20,158 nt of DNA from a virus: IMG/VR virus record IMGVR_UViG_3300021792_000061, positions 1 through 20,158 of that record, one strand, 5' to 3'. A program made the position numbers and the translations under genes. This document shows, in pieces, positions 1 to 6,528 of this stretch (position 1 is the stretch's first letter; the number at the start of each line of letters is the position of its first letter). Under the pieces are notes generated by a model. The model was not told the DNA's origin. It searched no databases and was given only the letters and a program-made list of their open reading frames with translations.

Positions 1-179
1 TTAAAATAATTTCCTTGATAAATATACCATCTATTAAGTTATTGATTGTTAATATAAGTATCCTATTTATACAAAAGTACAAAATATGCAGATGTTGCAA
101 ATCTAAGCAAATAGTTACATTATATAAGATATAACTATTTTGATTGCCAATGCTATTTGTATTTGTATTTGTAACAGGC
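1..179. other. A+T-rich leader without a recognisable gene
   Basis: No convincing coding frame is visible here: two plus frames hit stops at once and the third is open only to about 150 with no start codon or recognisable protein. The stretch is strongly A+T-rich and includes three copies of a six-base TATTTG-type unit at about 152-172. In lambda-like phages this position, just left of gene O, would hold the end of cII; no cII-like protein can be read here. It may carry part of the early rightward transcript leader. Confidence 0.5.
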
Positions 180-209
180 AAAAAAAAGTCCCCTGACTAA
201 AGAGGACTT
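180..209 (-). terminator. Rho-independent terminator for leftward RNA
   Basis: The arms AAGTCC (186-191) and GGACTT (204-209) pair, with two more pairs above one mismatch and a small loop. On the minus strand the hairpin is followed by eight T residues (187-180). On the plus strand there is no T-run, so it is directional and fits termination of the leftward oop-like RNA. Confidence 0.65.
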
Positions 210-247
210 AAAATAGTGAAAGCAAAAGGGTTTGAAATTGCATCACA
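180..247 (-). ncRNA. Putative oop-like small antisense RNA
   Basis: On the minus strand a consensus -10 (TATAAT, 259-254) lies 17 bases from a TTGCAA -35 (282-277). A start near 247 would give a transcript running left into a hairpin (arms 186-191 and 204-209) followed by eight U residues at 187-180, so an RNA of about 67 nt. Lambda makes a 77-nt leftward oop RNA from a promoter just upstream of gene O, terminating toward cII. Position, direction and size match that model. The RNA would be antisense to the leader of the O-like gene transcript. The promoter and terminator are seen; the function is inferred by analogy. Confidence 0.55.
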
Positions 248-253
248 TGATCA

Positions 254-282
254 ATTATATCCAATCATAGATGCTCTTGCAA
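254..282 (-). promoter_or_regulatory. Leftward promoter (pO-like)
   Basis: Reading the minus strand, TTGCAA (4 of 6 matches to the sigma70 -35) is separated by exactly 17 bases from a perfect TATAAT -10. The predicted start is near 247. It sits between the leader and the ribosome binding site of the O-like gene, where lambda has pO. Confidence 0.6.
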
Positions 283-327
283 TCTCTAAACCTATTTAAT
301 TTTAAACAACTAAGGGAAGGGTTAAGC

Positions 328-813
328 ATGTCAATGTCTGCATCCGAAAAAAGAGCCAATCTAGCCAGCCAAATAGAGAAATTCATATTTTCAATTAATG
401 TGAACGAAGCATCAGCAATCGTTCTGGGTCTGTCGATCAACGAAGCTGTATTGTTATCCTACATAGCCAACGACACAGGCTGGGCTGATCACTACGAGAA
501 AGATGGAATCTACAGAAAACTCTACGCTAAAAAGATTGCACAAGAGTTACCACGGTATTTTTCATCGGCAAAGACAGTACAAAACATAATCATTGGACTT
601 GTCAGAGACGGACTCCTAATGCGGGTTACCATAAATAACAATACACCTTATTACAGAGTCCCATTTAAGATTTGGAACATGCTGAAATACGCAGATGAAC
701 TTATTATTCAGGAGGCAAAAATTATACTCCTGTCGGAAGGAAAAGCCGTGAAAAATGACGAGGGGGGGTTCCCAAAATTGGGAGGGGGGGTTCCCAAAAT
801 AGGGAAACAATGA
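328..813 (+). CDS. O-like replication initiator, N-terminal DNA-binding part
   Basis: Probable origin-binding half of a lambda O-type replisome organizer. The protein (about 161 aa) reads as a helical winged-helix domain over about residues 20-140, with a pattern of short helices, a KTVQNII recognition-helix-like segment and a GLVRDGLLMR wing. The frame is open from an ATG at 271, but the ATG at 328 is preferred: it follows GGGAAGG at a 7-base spacing, and the upstream ATG overlaps the leftward promoter. The C-terminus is encoded by the iterons and reads GGFPKLG then GGVPKIG. It stops at TGA 811-813, where other O proteins would continue through a polar linker into a C-terminal domain; that domain lies in frame 2 immediately downstream. 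The gene is therefore either interrupted or recoded. In lambda, O binds ori and recruits P-DnaB. The role is inferred from architecture and context. Confidence 0.75.
   Translation: MSMSASEKRANLASQIEKFIFSINVNEASAIVLGLSINEAVLLSYIANDTGWADHYEKDGIYRKLYAKKIAQELPRYFSSAKTVQNIIIGLVRDGLLMRVTINNNTPYYRVPFKIWNMLKYADELIIQEAKIILLSEGKAVKNDEGGFPKLGGGVPKIGKQ
760..803 (+). repeat. Two 22-bp direct repeats (origin iterons)
   Basis: Copies at 760-781 and 782-803 follow the pattern GA, G7, TTCCCAAAAT, T or A, GG, differing at one base. Each contains an inverted repeat, TCCCAA/TTGGGA in copy one and TTCCC/GGGAA in copy two. Lambda ori iterons likewise combine a TCCC...GGGA inverted repeat with an A-rich centre and lie inside gene O. 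Because the period is 22, the two copies are read in different codon phases yet give FPKLG and VPKIG. Confidence 0.7.
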
Positions 814-883
814 ATATAACAATAATGAATGTAACAATAATGAAAAAGAAAAAAGAAAAAAGAAAAAAGAAAAAAAACAAAAA
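760..883 (+). other. Putative lambda-type replication origin within the O-like gene
   Basis: Two iterons (760-803) are followed by an A-rich, nearly all-purine stretch on the plus strand, especially 841-883, where A5 to A8 runs are separated by single G or C residues. Lambda ori has the same plan: O-binding iterons followed by an A+T-rich, strand-asymmetric unwinding region, both lying in the linker-coding part of O. Only two iterons are clear here against four in lambda. An initiator gene surrounds the element and a P-like gene follows. The structure is seen; origin activity is inferred. Confidence 0.6.
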
Positions 884-919
884 CCTCCCTTCGGTCGTGA
901 TTTTTCTGATGCAGATGTT

Positions 920-1582
920 TTGGAAAATGGAATAGGAAAAACTGTGCCCAGTAAAACAACTTATGATATAAATAAAAATATTGCCAATGGTGTAAAACAA
1001 TGCAAAAATAGTGAGCAACTTGAAGTATTTTCAGAAATGACTGAAAAGGCTAAGGGGATTTTTGTTAATCCCGAGACAGCAGTAAACAGCTTCATTGAAG
1101 AAAATCAAAACCTGAGTAATGAAGATCTTCAAGATAAGTGGCATGAAAAACTTATGAAACAAAAAGCCTCAGTGCCGTTCATAAAATTAACTTTTGAGAT
1201 AATTTGGAAACAGCAGCCTTGGAAAAAAACCGACAAGCAAAGAGCGTTTAAAAAGTTTAACGCTCTTTGCAAAAACAAAAACATTGGAGAAATAAAAAAA
1301 TTCTCCGATGTCCTGATGAAGGATATGTGGGACAGGCACAATTATGTTAACGGTCGTCCAGGCTCGTGGAAACAAAAGTTTGTCACTTACTTGGATTCTA
1401 AAACGTGGGAGGACGAGGATATGCCAACAGTTTTCGAAGATTTTAAAAGAGGTCGCAGTGCTCCGTCAAAATACACCAAGGAAGAGCTAGAAATGAGCAT
1501 GACGGAGTATGTAAATCATCTTGCTAGCCAAGCCACGCAAAACAGTGAAAACGCCATAGATGTCAATTTTAGAGAGATTTGA
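920..1582 (+). CDS. O-like replication protein, C-terminal part (split from upstream frame)
   Basis: The frame is open from 803, right after a TAG at 800-802, and reads a polar linker (three NNE-type repeats, then Lys/Glu-rich) before the first possible start, TTG 920. No good ribosome binding site precedes it, so it was probably not designed to start here. Residues about 85-165 carry a pattern familiar from phage O-type C-terminal domains: a FEIIWKQQP segment, an AFKKF helix, and a late GSWKQKFVTYL...WEDE segment like the usual PATWLNQxRWEDE. That region normally contacts the helicase loader. Joining VPKIG from the upstream frame to NNEYNNN here needs removal of one base around 803-810. Alternatives are a true frameshift mutation, a sequence error, or reinitiation plus frameshifting in the A-runs. 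Confidence 0.6.
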   Translation: MENGIGKTVPSKTTYDINKNIANGVKQCKNSEQLEVFSEMTEKAKGIFVNPETAVNSFIEENQNLSNEDLQDKWHEKLMKQKASVPFIKLTFEIIWKQQPWKKTDKQRAFKKFNALCKNKNIGEIKKFSDVLMKDMWDRHNYVNGRPGSWKQKFVTYLDSKTWEDEDMPTVFEDFKRGRSAPSKYTKEELEMSMTEYVNHLASQATQNSENAIDVNFREI

Positions 1583-1593
1583 GTGTAGTTTAA

Positions 1594-2382
1594 ATGTTAA
1601 ACGCGACAACAATATCAATCACTACGGACAATGATGGTTTAGAACCATTGGGTTCTTCAAAGCCAAGTCCAAGTCCAAGCAAGTACCAATCATCTATGAT
1701 TGACGCGACGATGGATAGGCTTTTTAATAGTTTAAAAGCGATAAAACCAGCATGGATGCAAGCATGGCCGACAGATGCTGATGTTGAGTCAGCAAAAGCC
1801 ATGTGGAAACAGGCTTTTAGAAATGCTGGGATTACCATCAAGATGGTTGATAACGGATTAGCAAAGGCAACACTGGAAAAAAGTGATTTTATTCCATCAG
1901 TCGGAAAGTTTATAAGCTGGTGTGAACCAGACTATGGTTTGCCTAGCGAAGAAGATGCGTGGAAAGAAGCCAGATACCAGGCTTCTATGCAAAAACCAGA
2001 ATATTCACATGAGGCAATAAGATATGCCGTTAATGAGACGGATAAATTTTTTATTGCTTCTCAACCTGAAAATCAAACGAAACCCGTATTCTTACGGGAA
2101 TATCGCCGCGTAGCAAAATTAATAAAAGATGGATTTGACCCAAGGTTAAAAAAAATAGCGCAACAAGAGCCAAGCCCTTATGCGTTAATAGTATTTGATG
2201 AAATTAAAAGAACAGGTTCTGCAAATGAGTTTATTGCGGAAATGGCAGATCAGGGCGTAGAAATAATAATTAACCCATCTGATGATGGAAAGATTCGGCT
2301 TTCCGATATATCTGTAGTAAATCATATCAACGGGGGAAGGTTTAAGAGTATCAGTGACATTATGGAAGAGATAAACAAATAG
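1594..2382 (+). CDS. Lambda P-like replication protein (DnaB helicase loader)
   Basis: Likely partner of the O-like initiator that delivers host DnaB helicase to the phage origin. The 262-aa protein is close to the length of lambda P and shows its hallmark sequence order: a Pro/Ser-rich N-terminus, PAWMQAWPTD near residue 50, an AMWKQAFRNAGIT helix, then FIPSVGKFISWC near residue 100. Lambda P has equivalents such as PAWKQAWPT and LPSPGQFISWC. The C-terminal half, which in P contacts DnaB, is less recognisable. The ATG at 1594 is 11 bases beyond the O-like stop, with only a weak GAG ribosome site, so translational coupling is likely. Its stop overlaps the next gene's GTG. Confidence 0.85.
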   Translation: MLNATTISITTDNDGLEPLGSSKPSPSPSKYQSSMIDATMDRLFNSLKAIKPAWMQAWPTDADVESAKAMWKQAFRNAGITIKMVDNGLAKATLEKSDFIPSVGKFISWCEPDYGLPSEEDAWKEARYQASMQKPEYSHEAIRYAVNETDKFFIASQPENQTKPVFLREYRRVAKLIKDGFDPRLKKIAQQEPSPYALIVFDEIKRTGSANEFIAEMADQGVEIIINPSDDGKIRLSDISVVNHINGGRFKSISDIMEEINK

Positions 2383-2600
2383 TGCGTAAGGTAGCCCATA
2401 AAAAAATAAGACCAAATAACAAAGTGGTTCCTGAAAAAGCATGTTTTTCATGCGGAAAAAAATTAATGAAATATCCAAAATTCAAAGGCAACCTATCAGT
2501 ATTAATGACTTTTAATATGGAAAAATGTGATATATGCGGAAAATATAAAGCAGTCACGGGCGTTTATAATTTTGAGCCTCTTAGAAGGAGTGAGTTATGA
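2382..2600 (+). CDS. Small zinc-ribbon protein
   Basis: A 72-aa basic protein with two CxxC pairs, C21/C24 and C49/C52, consistent with one structural zinc ion in a ribbon or treble-clef fold. The 24-residue gap between pairs suits a zinc ribbon. The start is GTG 2382, sharing a base with the TAG stop of the P-like gene, and the stop overlaps the next ATG (ATGA), so translation is coupled on both sides. Small zinc-binding proteins are common in the ninR-like regions of lambdoid phages, between P and the resolvase genes. No specific nin family was recognised and the function is unknown. Confidence 0.65.
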   Translation: MRKVAHKKIRPNNKVVPEKACFSCGKKLMKYPKFKGNLSVLMTFNMEKCDICGKYKAVTGVYNFEPLRRSEL

Positions 2601-3079
2601 GTAGAAGATGGACAGAAAAAGATCTTCTAAATCTCAAAAAAAGGGGGGAGAAAGCCAGCATTCCTGTAAACAAGTCAAAGTTCAGGTTTCATATTGGGAT
2701 TGACCCGGGTAAAAAAACGGGTTTTGCTGTTTATGATAAAACAGAAAAGAAACTCATAATGCTTGAGACTTTAGACTTCTGGATGGCCTACTCAAAAGCT
2801 CAGGCATTTTCAAAAGACTCAACCAGAATAGTGGTTGAAGTGCCAAAGACAAAAGCCAATTGGCAAGAAGACAAAAGCACCACGACATCGGTAAATATTG
2901 GTGGAGTGATAAGAGAAGCCAAGCTTTTGGCAGAAGGGCTTAAAAGACTTGGGTTTCATGTGGAAACACAGCATCCACAGGGAAAAGTAGATGACGTTTT
3001 TTTTGAAAAAGTCACGGGACACAAGGGCAGAACGAACGAGCATGTTCGTGATGCTGCTCTTCTGGTTTATATGGGGTAA
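2597..3079 (+). CDS. RuvC-like Holliday-junction resolvase
   Basis: A 160-aa protein with an RNase H-fold endonuclease signature. A GIDPGKKTGFAVYD strand pair holds D36, VVEVP holds E81, KVDDVFFEKVTGHKGRTNEH holds D132/D133, and HVRDAALLVY holds D152. These four acidic positions, in this order and with a total length near 160, match RuvC-type crossover junction endonucleases. A phage resolvase would process recombination or branched replication intermediates before packaging, the job of Rap or RusA in other lambdoids. AGAAGGAG lies just upstream of the ATG, which overlaps the preceding stop. The N-terminal 30 basic residues precede the nuclease fold. Confidence 0.8.
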   Translation: MSRRWTEKDLLNLKKRGEKASIPVNKSKFRFHIGIDPGKKTGFAVYDKTEKKLIMLETLDFWMAYSKAQAFSKDSTRIVVEVPKTKANWQEDKSTTTSVNIGGVIREAKLLAEGLKRLGFHVETQHPQGKVDDVFFEKVTGHKGRTNEHVRDAALLVYMG

Positions 3080-3081
3080 AA

Positions 3082-3144
3082 ATGACGACTCAGTTTAACT
3101 CAGGAGCGATATTAAGTCGTTTCCCAGGAAAATATTCTTCTTAA
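3082..3144 (+). CDS. Possible 20-aa small ORF
   Basis: The ATG at 3082 lies 5 bases after GGGG at the end of the resolvase gene and opens a 20-codon frame ending at 3144. Another frame is open from about 3098 to 3206 and ends in a YPEDLEKEEKS-like acidic tail next to the following gene's start. The 127-base stretch may hold a microprotein or the remnant of a deleted small gene. There is no homology by eye. Confidence 0.2.
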   Translation: MTTQFNSGAILSRFPGKYSS

Positions 3145-3206
3145 AAACACATAAAGAGTACAAACCAATGTATCCAGAAGATTTAGAAAAAGAGGAGAAA
3201 AGTTAG

Positions 3207-3404
3207 ATGACTAACGAAGAAAAAAGAGATATTGCTGCAAAATTCTTGTCTGATAGTGGTTTGTTATGTTGCGATAGAGTATGGGAAGCCTGGTCTGTAG
3301 GAACTATGACGGAAGAAGATTTTCATAATGCCTCTTACGATGATGAAGTCATAGATGACTTAGTTGCTGTATTTGATTTGGTTGCTGGTAATAGAAAGGT
3401 ATAA
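3207..3404 (+). CDS. Small acidic hypothetical protein
   Basis: A 65-aa protein, acidic and predicted helical, with a Cys-Cys pair (LLCCDRVWEAW) near residue 21. GAGGAG precedes the ATG by 9 bases, a good ribosome site, and the DUF3850 gene starts 3 bases after its stop, so it is probably expressed in the same operon. No family was recognised. Location among ninR-type accessory genes suggests an early or delayed-early role. Confidence 0.55.
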   Translation: MTNEEKRDIAAKFLSDSGLLCCDRVWEAWSVGTMTEEDFHNASYDDEVIDDLVAVFDLVAGNRKV

Positions 3405-3407
3405 TTA

Positions 3408-3659
3408 ATGGTGCATGAGCTAAAAACCCTGCCAGTTTATTTTGAGGCTGTTTTACGAGGCGAAAAGAGCTTTGAAATTAGAGATAACTCTGACAGAGGG
3501 TTTCAGAAAGGTGATACGGTTATATTGAGAGAATACGATCCTGTTAGACCAACTCTACCTTCACTAAGAAGACAAATTACAGTTGAAATAACATATGTAA
3601 CCAATTTTAAGCAAAAAGATGACTATGTGGTTTTTGGATTTAAAATCCTAGATAAATAA
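3408..3659 (+). CDS. DUF3850 (ASCH-like) protein
   Basis: An 83-aa protein that matches the DUF3850 pattern closely along its whole length: VHELKTLPVYFEAVLRGEKSFEIRDN, then FQKGDTVILREYDP, then a terminal YVVFGFKIL strand. DUF3850 belongs to the PUA/ASCH-like superfamily, often proposed to bind RNA or modified nucleotides, and is common in phage and plasmid accessory regions. Its biochemical role here is unknown. It is the last gene in the tight early cluster; a gap of about 110 bases follows. Confidence 0.8.
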   Translation: MVHELKTLPVYFEAVLRGEKSFEIRDNSDRGFQKGDTVILREYDPVRPTLPSLRRQITVEITYVTNFKQKDDYVVFGFKILDK

Positions 3660-3773
3660 ACATCACACGTTAAGGCTTTCTGTTTGATTAGGAAATCTGT
3701 CAAAGGTTTACCTACAAAACACAAACATAATTAACCCAATTTGATATTTGTTACTGGCAAATCAGGGTTGATT

Positions 3774-4685
3774 ATGACGATTCTAAAAACAATCACCAAA
3801 TCAGGTGATTATGGAAGAATATCCCTTCATGGAAAAAACAGGAATGAAGATATTGGGCTATTTATTGATATAAGGAAAGACCAAACAGTAACAATTAAAT
3901 CCGTTGATATTGATAACACATTCGTCCCTCTTTTAAAGCGAGGTAGAGGGAAATTATTTATTGGGGATGTGCAAGTTACTCGATTTGGAGGGGATGGGTT
4001 TAACCCTTTGGGTTCCAATATTTGCCTTGATAAGTTTTATTCCAGAGAAAATACGCCTACCAGACCTTATAAATCCCTTTTTATGTTCATGGGAGAAAGC
4101 ATAGAGCAATGCCTGGAACGACATGAAATTAATGTTTTTGACCCATTATTGCTAAAACCACTTGAGCTACCAACAAAAGGTAAATTTGTAATACCAGGCT
4201 ATCATCAGGATGCAATACATGGTTATTTTTTGAAAAGAGGAACTTATAAGTCAGCATCTGAAGATACCCTTAATAATATTACGATTAAAAATATCGATAT
4301 AGTCATGAAGGGAGCTATGGCACAAGGTATAGCATTTACTGAAGCATGCAAGTATTCCCGTATTTTCCTTGGTACTGAATCATTAAAAATTAGCCTGGAT
4401 TATTATTATTCTTTAATTGCAACAAATCTTTCTAATTCCAAAATTGGAGGCAAGAAAGTTGATGTTAATAAGCCTGTACGAATTCAGAATCCACCGATAA
4501 AAAACTGTCCACACAGAACATACAATGTAGACTTGATTAATATGCAGGGAGAGCATGTTTTCGATGCGGGTGTCTATGGAGAGGGAAGCATCAACTTTAT
4601 TGGAGGTAATTCCACCACCAAAGATGATGCTTTTTTGTTTTCAGATAAAGAGATGCTTGCAATAAAAGAGATACTTAACTTATGA
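3774..4685 (+). CDS. Beta-helix-like protein of unknown function, next to endolysin
   Basis: About 303 aa from ATG 3774, which follows CAGGG at a 6-base spacing; the frame is open from TTG 3741 but without a better site. Residues about 60-260 have the short strand-turn rhythm of right-handed parallel beta-helix proteins: TVTIKSVDI, GKLFIGDVQV, YHQDAIHGYF, LNNITIKNIDIVMKG, YYYSLIATNLSNSKI. A (H/N)xDxI(Q/H) turn followed by an NITIKNI rung resembles pectate-lyase-like folds found in phage depolymerases and other proteins. There is no signal peptide or transmembrane segment. It sits directly before a GH19 endolysin, where a holin or spanin would be expected, so a role in cell-wall or glycan degradation is possible but inferred. 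It could also be a virion-associated protein. Confidence 0.55.
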   Translation: MTILKTITKSGDYGRISLHGKNRNEDIGLFIDIRKDQTVTIKSVDIDNTFVPLLKRGRGKLFIGDVQVTRFGGDGFNPLGSNICLDKFYSRENTPTRPYKSLFMFMGESIEQCLERHEINVFDPLLLKPLELPTKGKFVIPGYHQDAIHGYFLKRGTYKSASEDTLNNITIKNIDIVMKGAMAQGIAFTEACKYSRIFLGTESLKISLDYYYSLIATNLSNSKIGGKKVDVNKPVRIQNPPIKNCPHRTYNVDLINMQGEHVFDAGVYGEGSINFIGGNSTTKDDAFLFSDKEMLAIKEILNL

Positions 4686-4761
4686 GTAGCGTCCTAAAGA
4701 AACCTGCATGATTTGTAGCTTCTATTCGCCTCTAAAATTACATCCAAGTTAATAAATATTA

Positions 4762-5724
4762 TTGGATAAGAGTGTGAAAAATCTTAGGCTAGGCGATAAA
4801 GGGGAAACTGTTAAAACCCTGCAAAGAAGATTGAAAAAAGAAGGGTTCTATACTGGTCCAATTAGCGGTATTTACTCCTATGCAACAGAGAATGCCGTAG
4901 AAATGGCGCAATTTGCCTACGGAATCATGGCAGATGGTGTGGCTGGTCCTGTCACATTCGATGCGTTATCTATTATTGATAACAAACATCTTAAGCCAGA
5001 TATTTCTAATGCAGAATATGATTTTTCATCTATTTCCAATCTGTGGCATAAAAACGTAAGAGACAGTGTGTTAAAACATTTTAATGATGGATTTCGTATC
5101 ATCTCCCCTTACATTGATAAGGTTCATCTCGCTACAGACATAGAAAAAGCGTTATTTACCGGACAAGCTCGCCAAGAGACAGGACCTCGCTTTAAATTAG
5201 AAGAAAACCTTAACTACAGGTGTTCAGCACTGCCAGTTATTTTTAGAGCATACAGAGGCAAACAAGGGAGAATGCTTGCATCAAAACACGGGAGATGCTT
5301 TGGTCGAAGCGCAAACCAGAGGACAATTGCTAATACCGCTTATGGAAACAGACAAGATCTTGGAAATATTGAACAAGATGATGGCTGGTTTTTTAAAGGT
5401 GCAGGTGTAGGAGGATTAACCGGTAGGAATAACTATAAAAAATACAAAATCTGGCTGAAAAGAAATTTACCTAGTGTTTATAAGAAATACAAAGGTAATC
5501 TTATTTTAGAGGAAGGTTTTCACTTAATATCGAACTCTCCGCATGCATTTCTATCGTTTGTGTATTTTTGGCACACAAAGAAATTATATATGGGCGCAAG
5601 GTTGGGCATGACGCAAGAAGCATCTAACTATGTTACTGCCAGGGTAAACAAGAGAACAAGGAGTTACAGGGATAGATGGTTTTTCTCTAAAAAGGCTTAT
5701 AAGTTATTAATTGGAAACCAATAA
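4762..5724 (+). CDS. Endolysin: peptidoglycan-binding domain plus GH19 catalytic domain
   Basis: Murein-degrading lysis enzyme. Residues about 6-75 form a PG_binding_1 domain (LRLGDKGETVKTLQRRLKKEGFYTGPISG...ADGVAGPVTFDAL). Residues about 125-310 resemble glycoside hydrolase 19: RQETGPRFKLEENLNY contains the likely catalytic Glu near 139, a GWFFKGAGVGGLTGRNNY segment follows, and VTARVNKRTRSYRDR matches the GH19 endolysin tail. Many GH19 proteins have RGxxQ(I/L)TGR at the second motif; here the usual Gln is replaced within GVGGLTGR. No signal peptide is seen, so release would need a holin, which is not visible nearby. The start is uncertain: TTG 4762 or GTG 4774, neither with a strong ribosome site. 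Confidence 0.85.
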   Translation: MDKSVKNLRLGDKGETVKTLQRRLKKEGFYTGPISGIYSYATENAVEMAQFAYGIMADGVAGPVTFDALSIIDNKHLKPDISNAEYDFSSISNLWHKNVRDSVLKHFNDGFRIISPYIDKVHLATDIEKALFTGQARQETGPRFKLEENLNYRCSALPVIFRAYRGKQGRMLASKHGRCFGRSANQRTIANTAYGNRQDLGNIEQDDGWFFKGAGVGGLTGRNNYKKYKIWLKRNLPSVYKKYKGNLILEEGFHLISNSPHAFLSFVYFWHTKKLYMGARLGMTQEASNYVTARVNKRTRSYRDRWFFSKKAYKLLIGNQ

Positions 5725-5816
5725 AACAACTATGGCTATCTTGTAATAAACACCATAAGGAATTATTATATTGAAAATATCGAACTAATTTTTAACAAAA
5801 AAAATAATGGGGCTTT

Positions 5817-6509
5817 ATGGCGTTTCCACACCTTTTCGACCAGGAAGTAGCTAGATATAGACTAGCTGTTGCAAGAAAATTAAATAATATTTCTCAAAAA
5901 GAAGCATCGAAAATGCTCGGATATGCTAATTCTGGTGCATTATCTAAAATTGAAAATCCACATTTCAAGCCGAAAAGGAAAATAACAATAGAGCTACTAT
6001 ATTGTGCAAGCATTTGTTATGGCGTAAATATAGCATTTTTGACAGGATTAACTGCAAGTTCAGATTTTGACGTTAATACTGGATATCAGGCCGCGATGCT
6101 CAGAGGCTTAAAGTTTAATATAGAAACATCGACACAGACTCTGATAAAAGAACTTCAGCTTGTGTCAATGCAAGCAAAACCGATGCTTGACCAAATAATA
6201 ATTGCGATAGACTTAATAGGGAAAGCCTATCAAAGCTTAGACAAGTTCAAGAAATTAAATCCTGATTTTGACGATATGAGAGGCGGTAACTCTCTATCTG
6301 TGAATTTAGAGAAGTTAAAATCATGGTCGGTATCGGAAAACCAAGCCATTAAACGAGCCAAAAAAGCAAAACAGATTGCCGTGATTATGGGTATGGATAT
6401 GGATAATAAGAATGCATCCTTAATTGATGAAAAAATTGAGGATGTTTTAGGTGATGAATATATTGGTAATGATAAGGGTGCGCAAGAAGCATTTAATTTC
6501 CCTGTATAA
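5817..6509 (+). CDS. HTH (XRE-type) DNA-binding protein
   Basis: A 230-aa protein with a probable Cro/C1-type helix-turn-helix at residues about 12-70 (YRLAVARKLNNISQKEASKMLGY, then SGALSKIEN), followed by a long mostly helical region about 95-170 and an acidic tail. GGGGC precedes the ATG by 4 bases. It lies between the endolysin and small terminase, where some phages keep a regulator of late genes or a terminase-associated DNA-binding protein. It is too long for a simple Cro and lacks a visible LexA-like peptidase domain, so it is unlikely to be a CI-type repressor. Its target is unknown. Confidence 0.6.
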   Translation: MAFPHLFDQEVARYRLAVARKLNNISQKEASKMLGYANSGALSKIENPHFKPKRKITIELLYCASICYGVNIAFLTGLTASSDFDVNTGYQAAMLRGLKFNIETSTQTLIKELQLVSMQAKPMLDQIIIAIDLIGKAYQSLDKFKKLNPDFDDMRGGNSLSVNLEKLKSWSVSENQAIKRAKKAKQIAVIMGMDMDNKNASLIDEKIEDVLGDEYIGNDKGAQEAFNFPV

Positions 6510-6528
6510 CAAGTAAAAAGAGGTTGGC

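Noticed and set aside
186-209. The hairpin at 186-209 as a plus-strand terminator or riboswitch
   Set aside because: No T-run follows on the plus strand, while the minus strand has eight T residues and an upstream promoter.
271-327. Start of the O-like gene at ATG 271
   Set aside because: It overlaps the leftward promoter and lacks a ribosome site. The ATG at 328 has GGGAAGG at proper spacing.
722-1018. Minus-strand open frames across 700-1018 with hydrophobic Phe/Ile-rich translations, holin-like at first sight
   Set aside because: The apparent hydrophobicity is the complement of the A-rich origin tract, and no ribosome site or homology supports coding.
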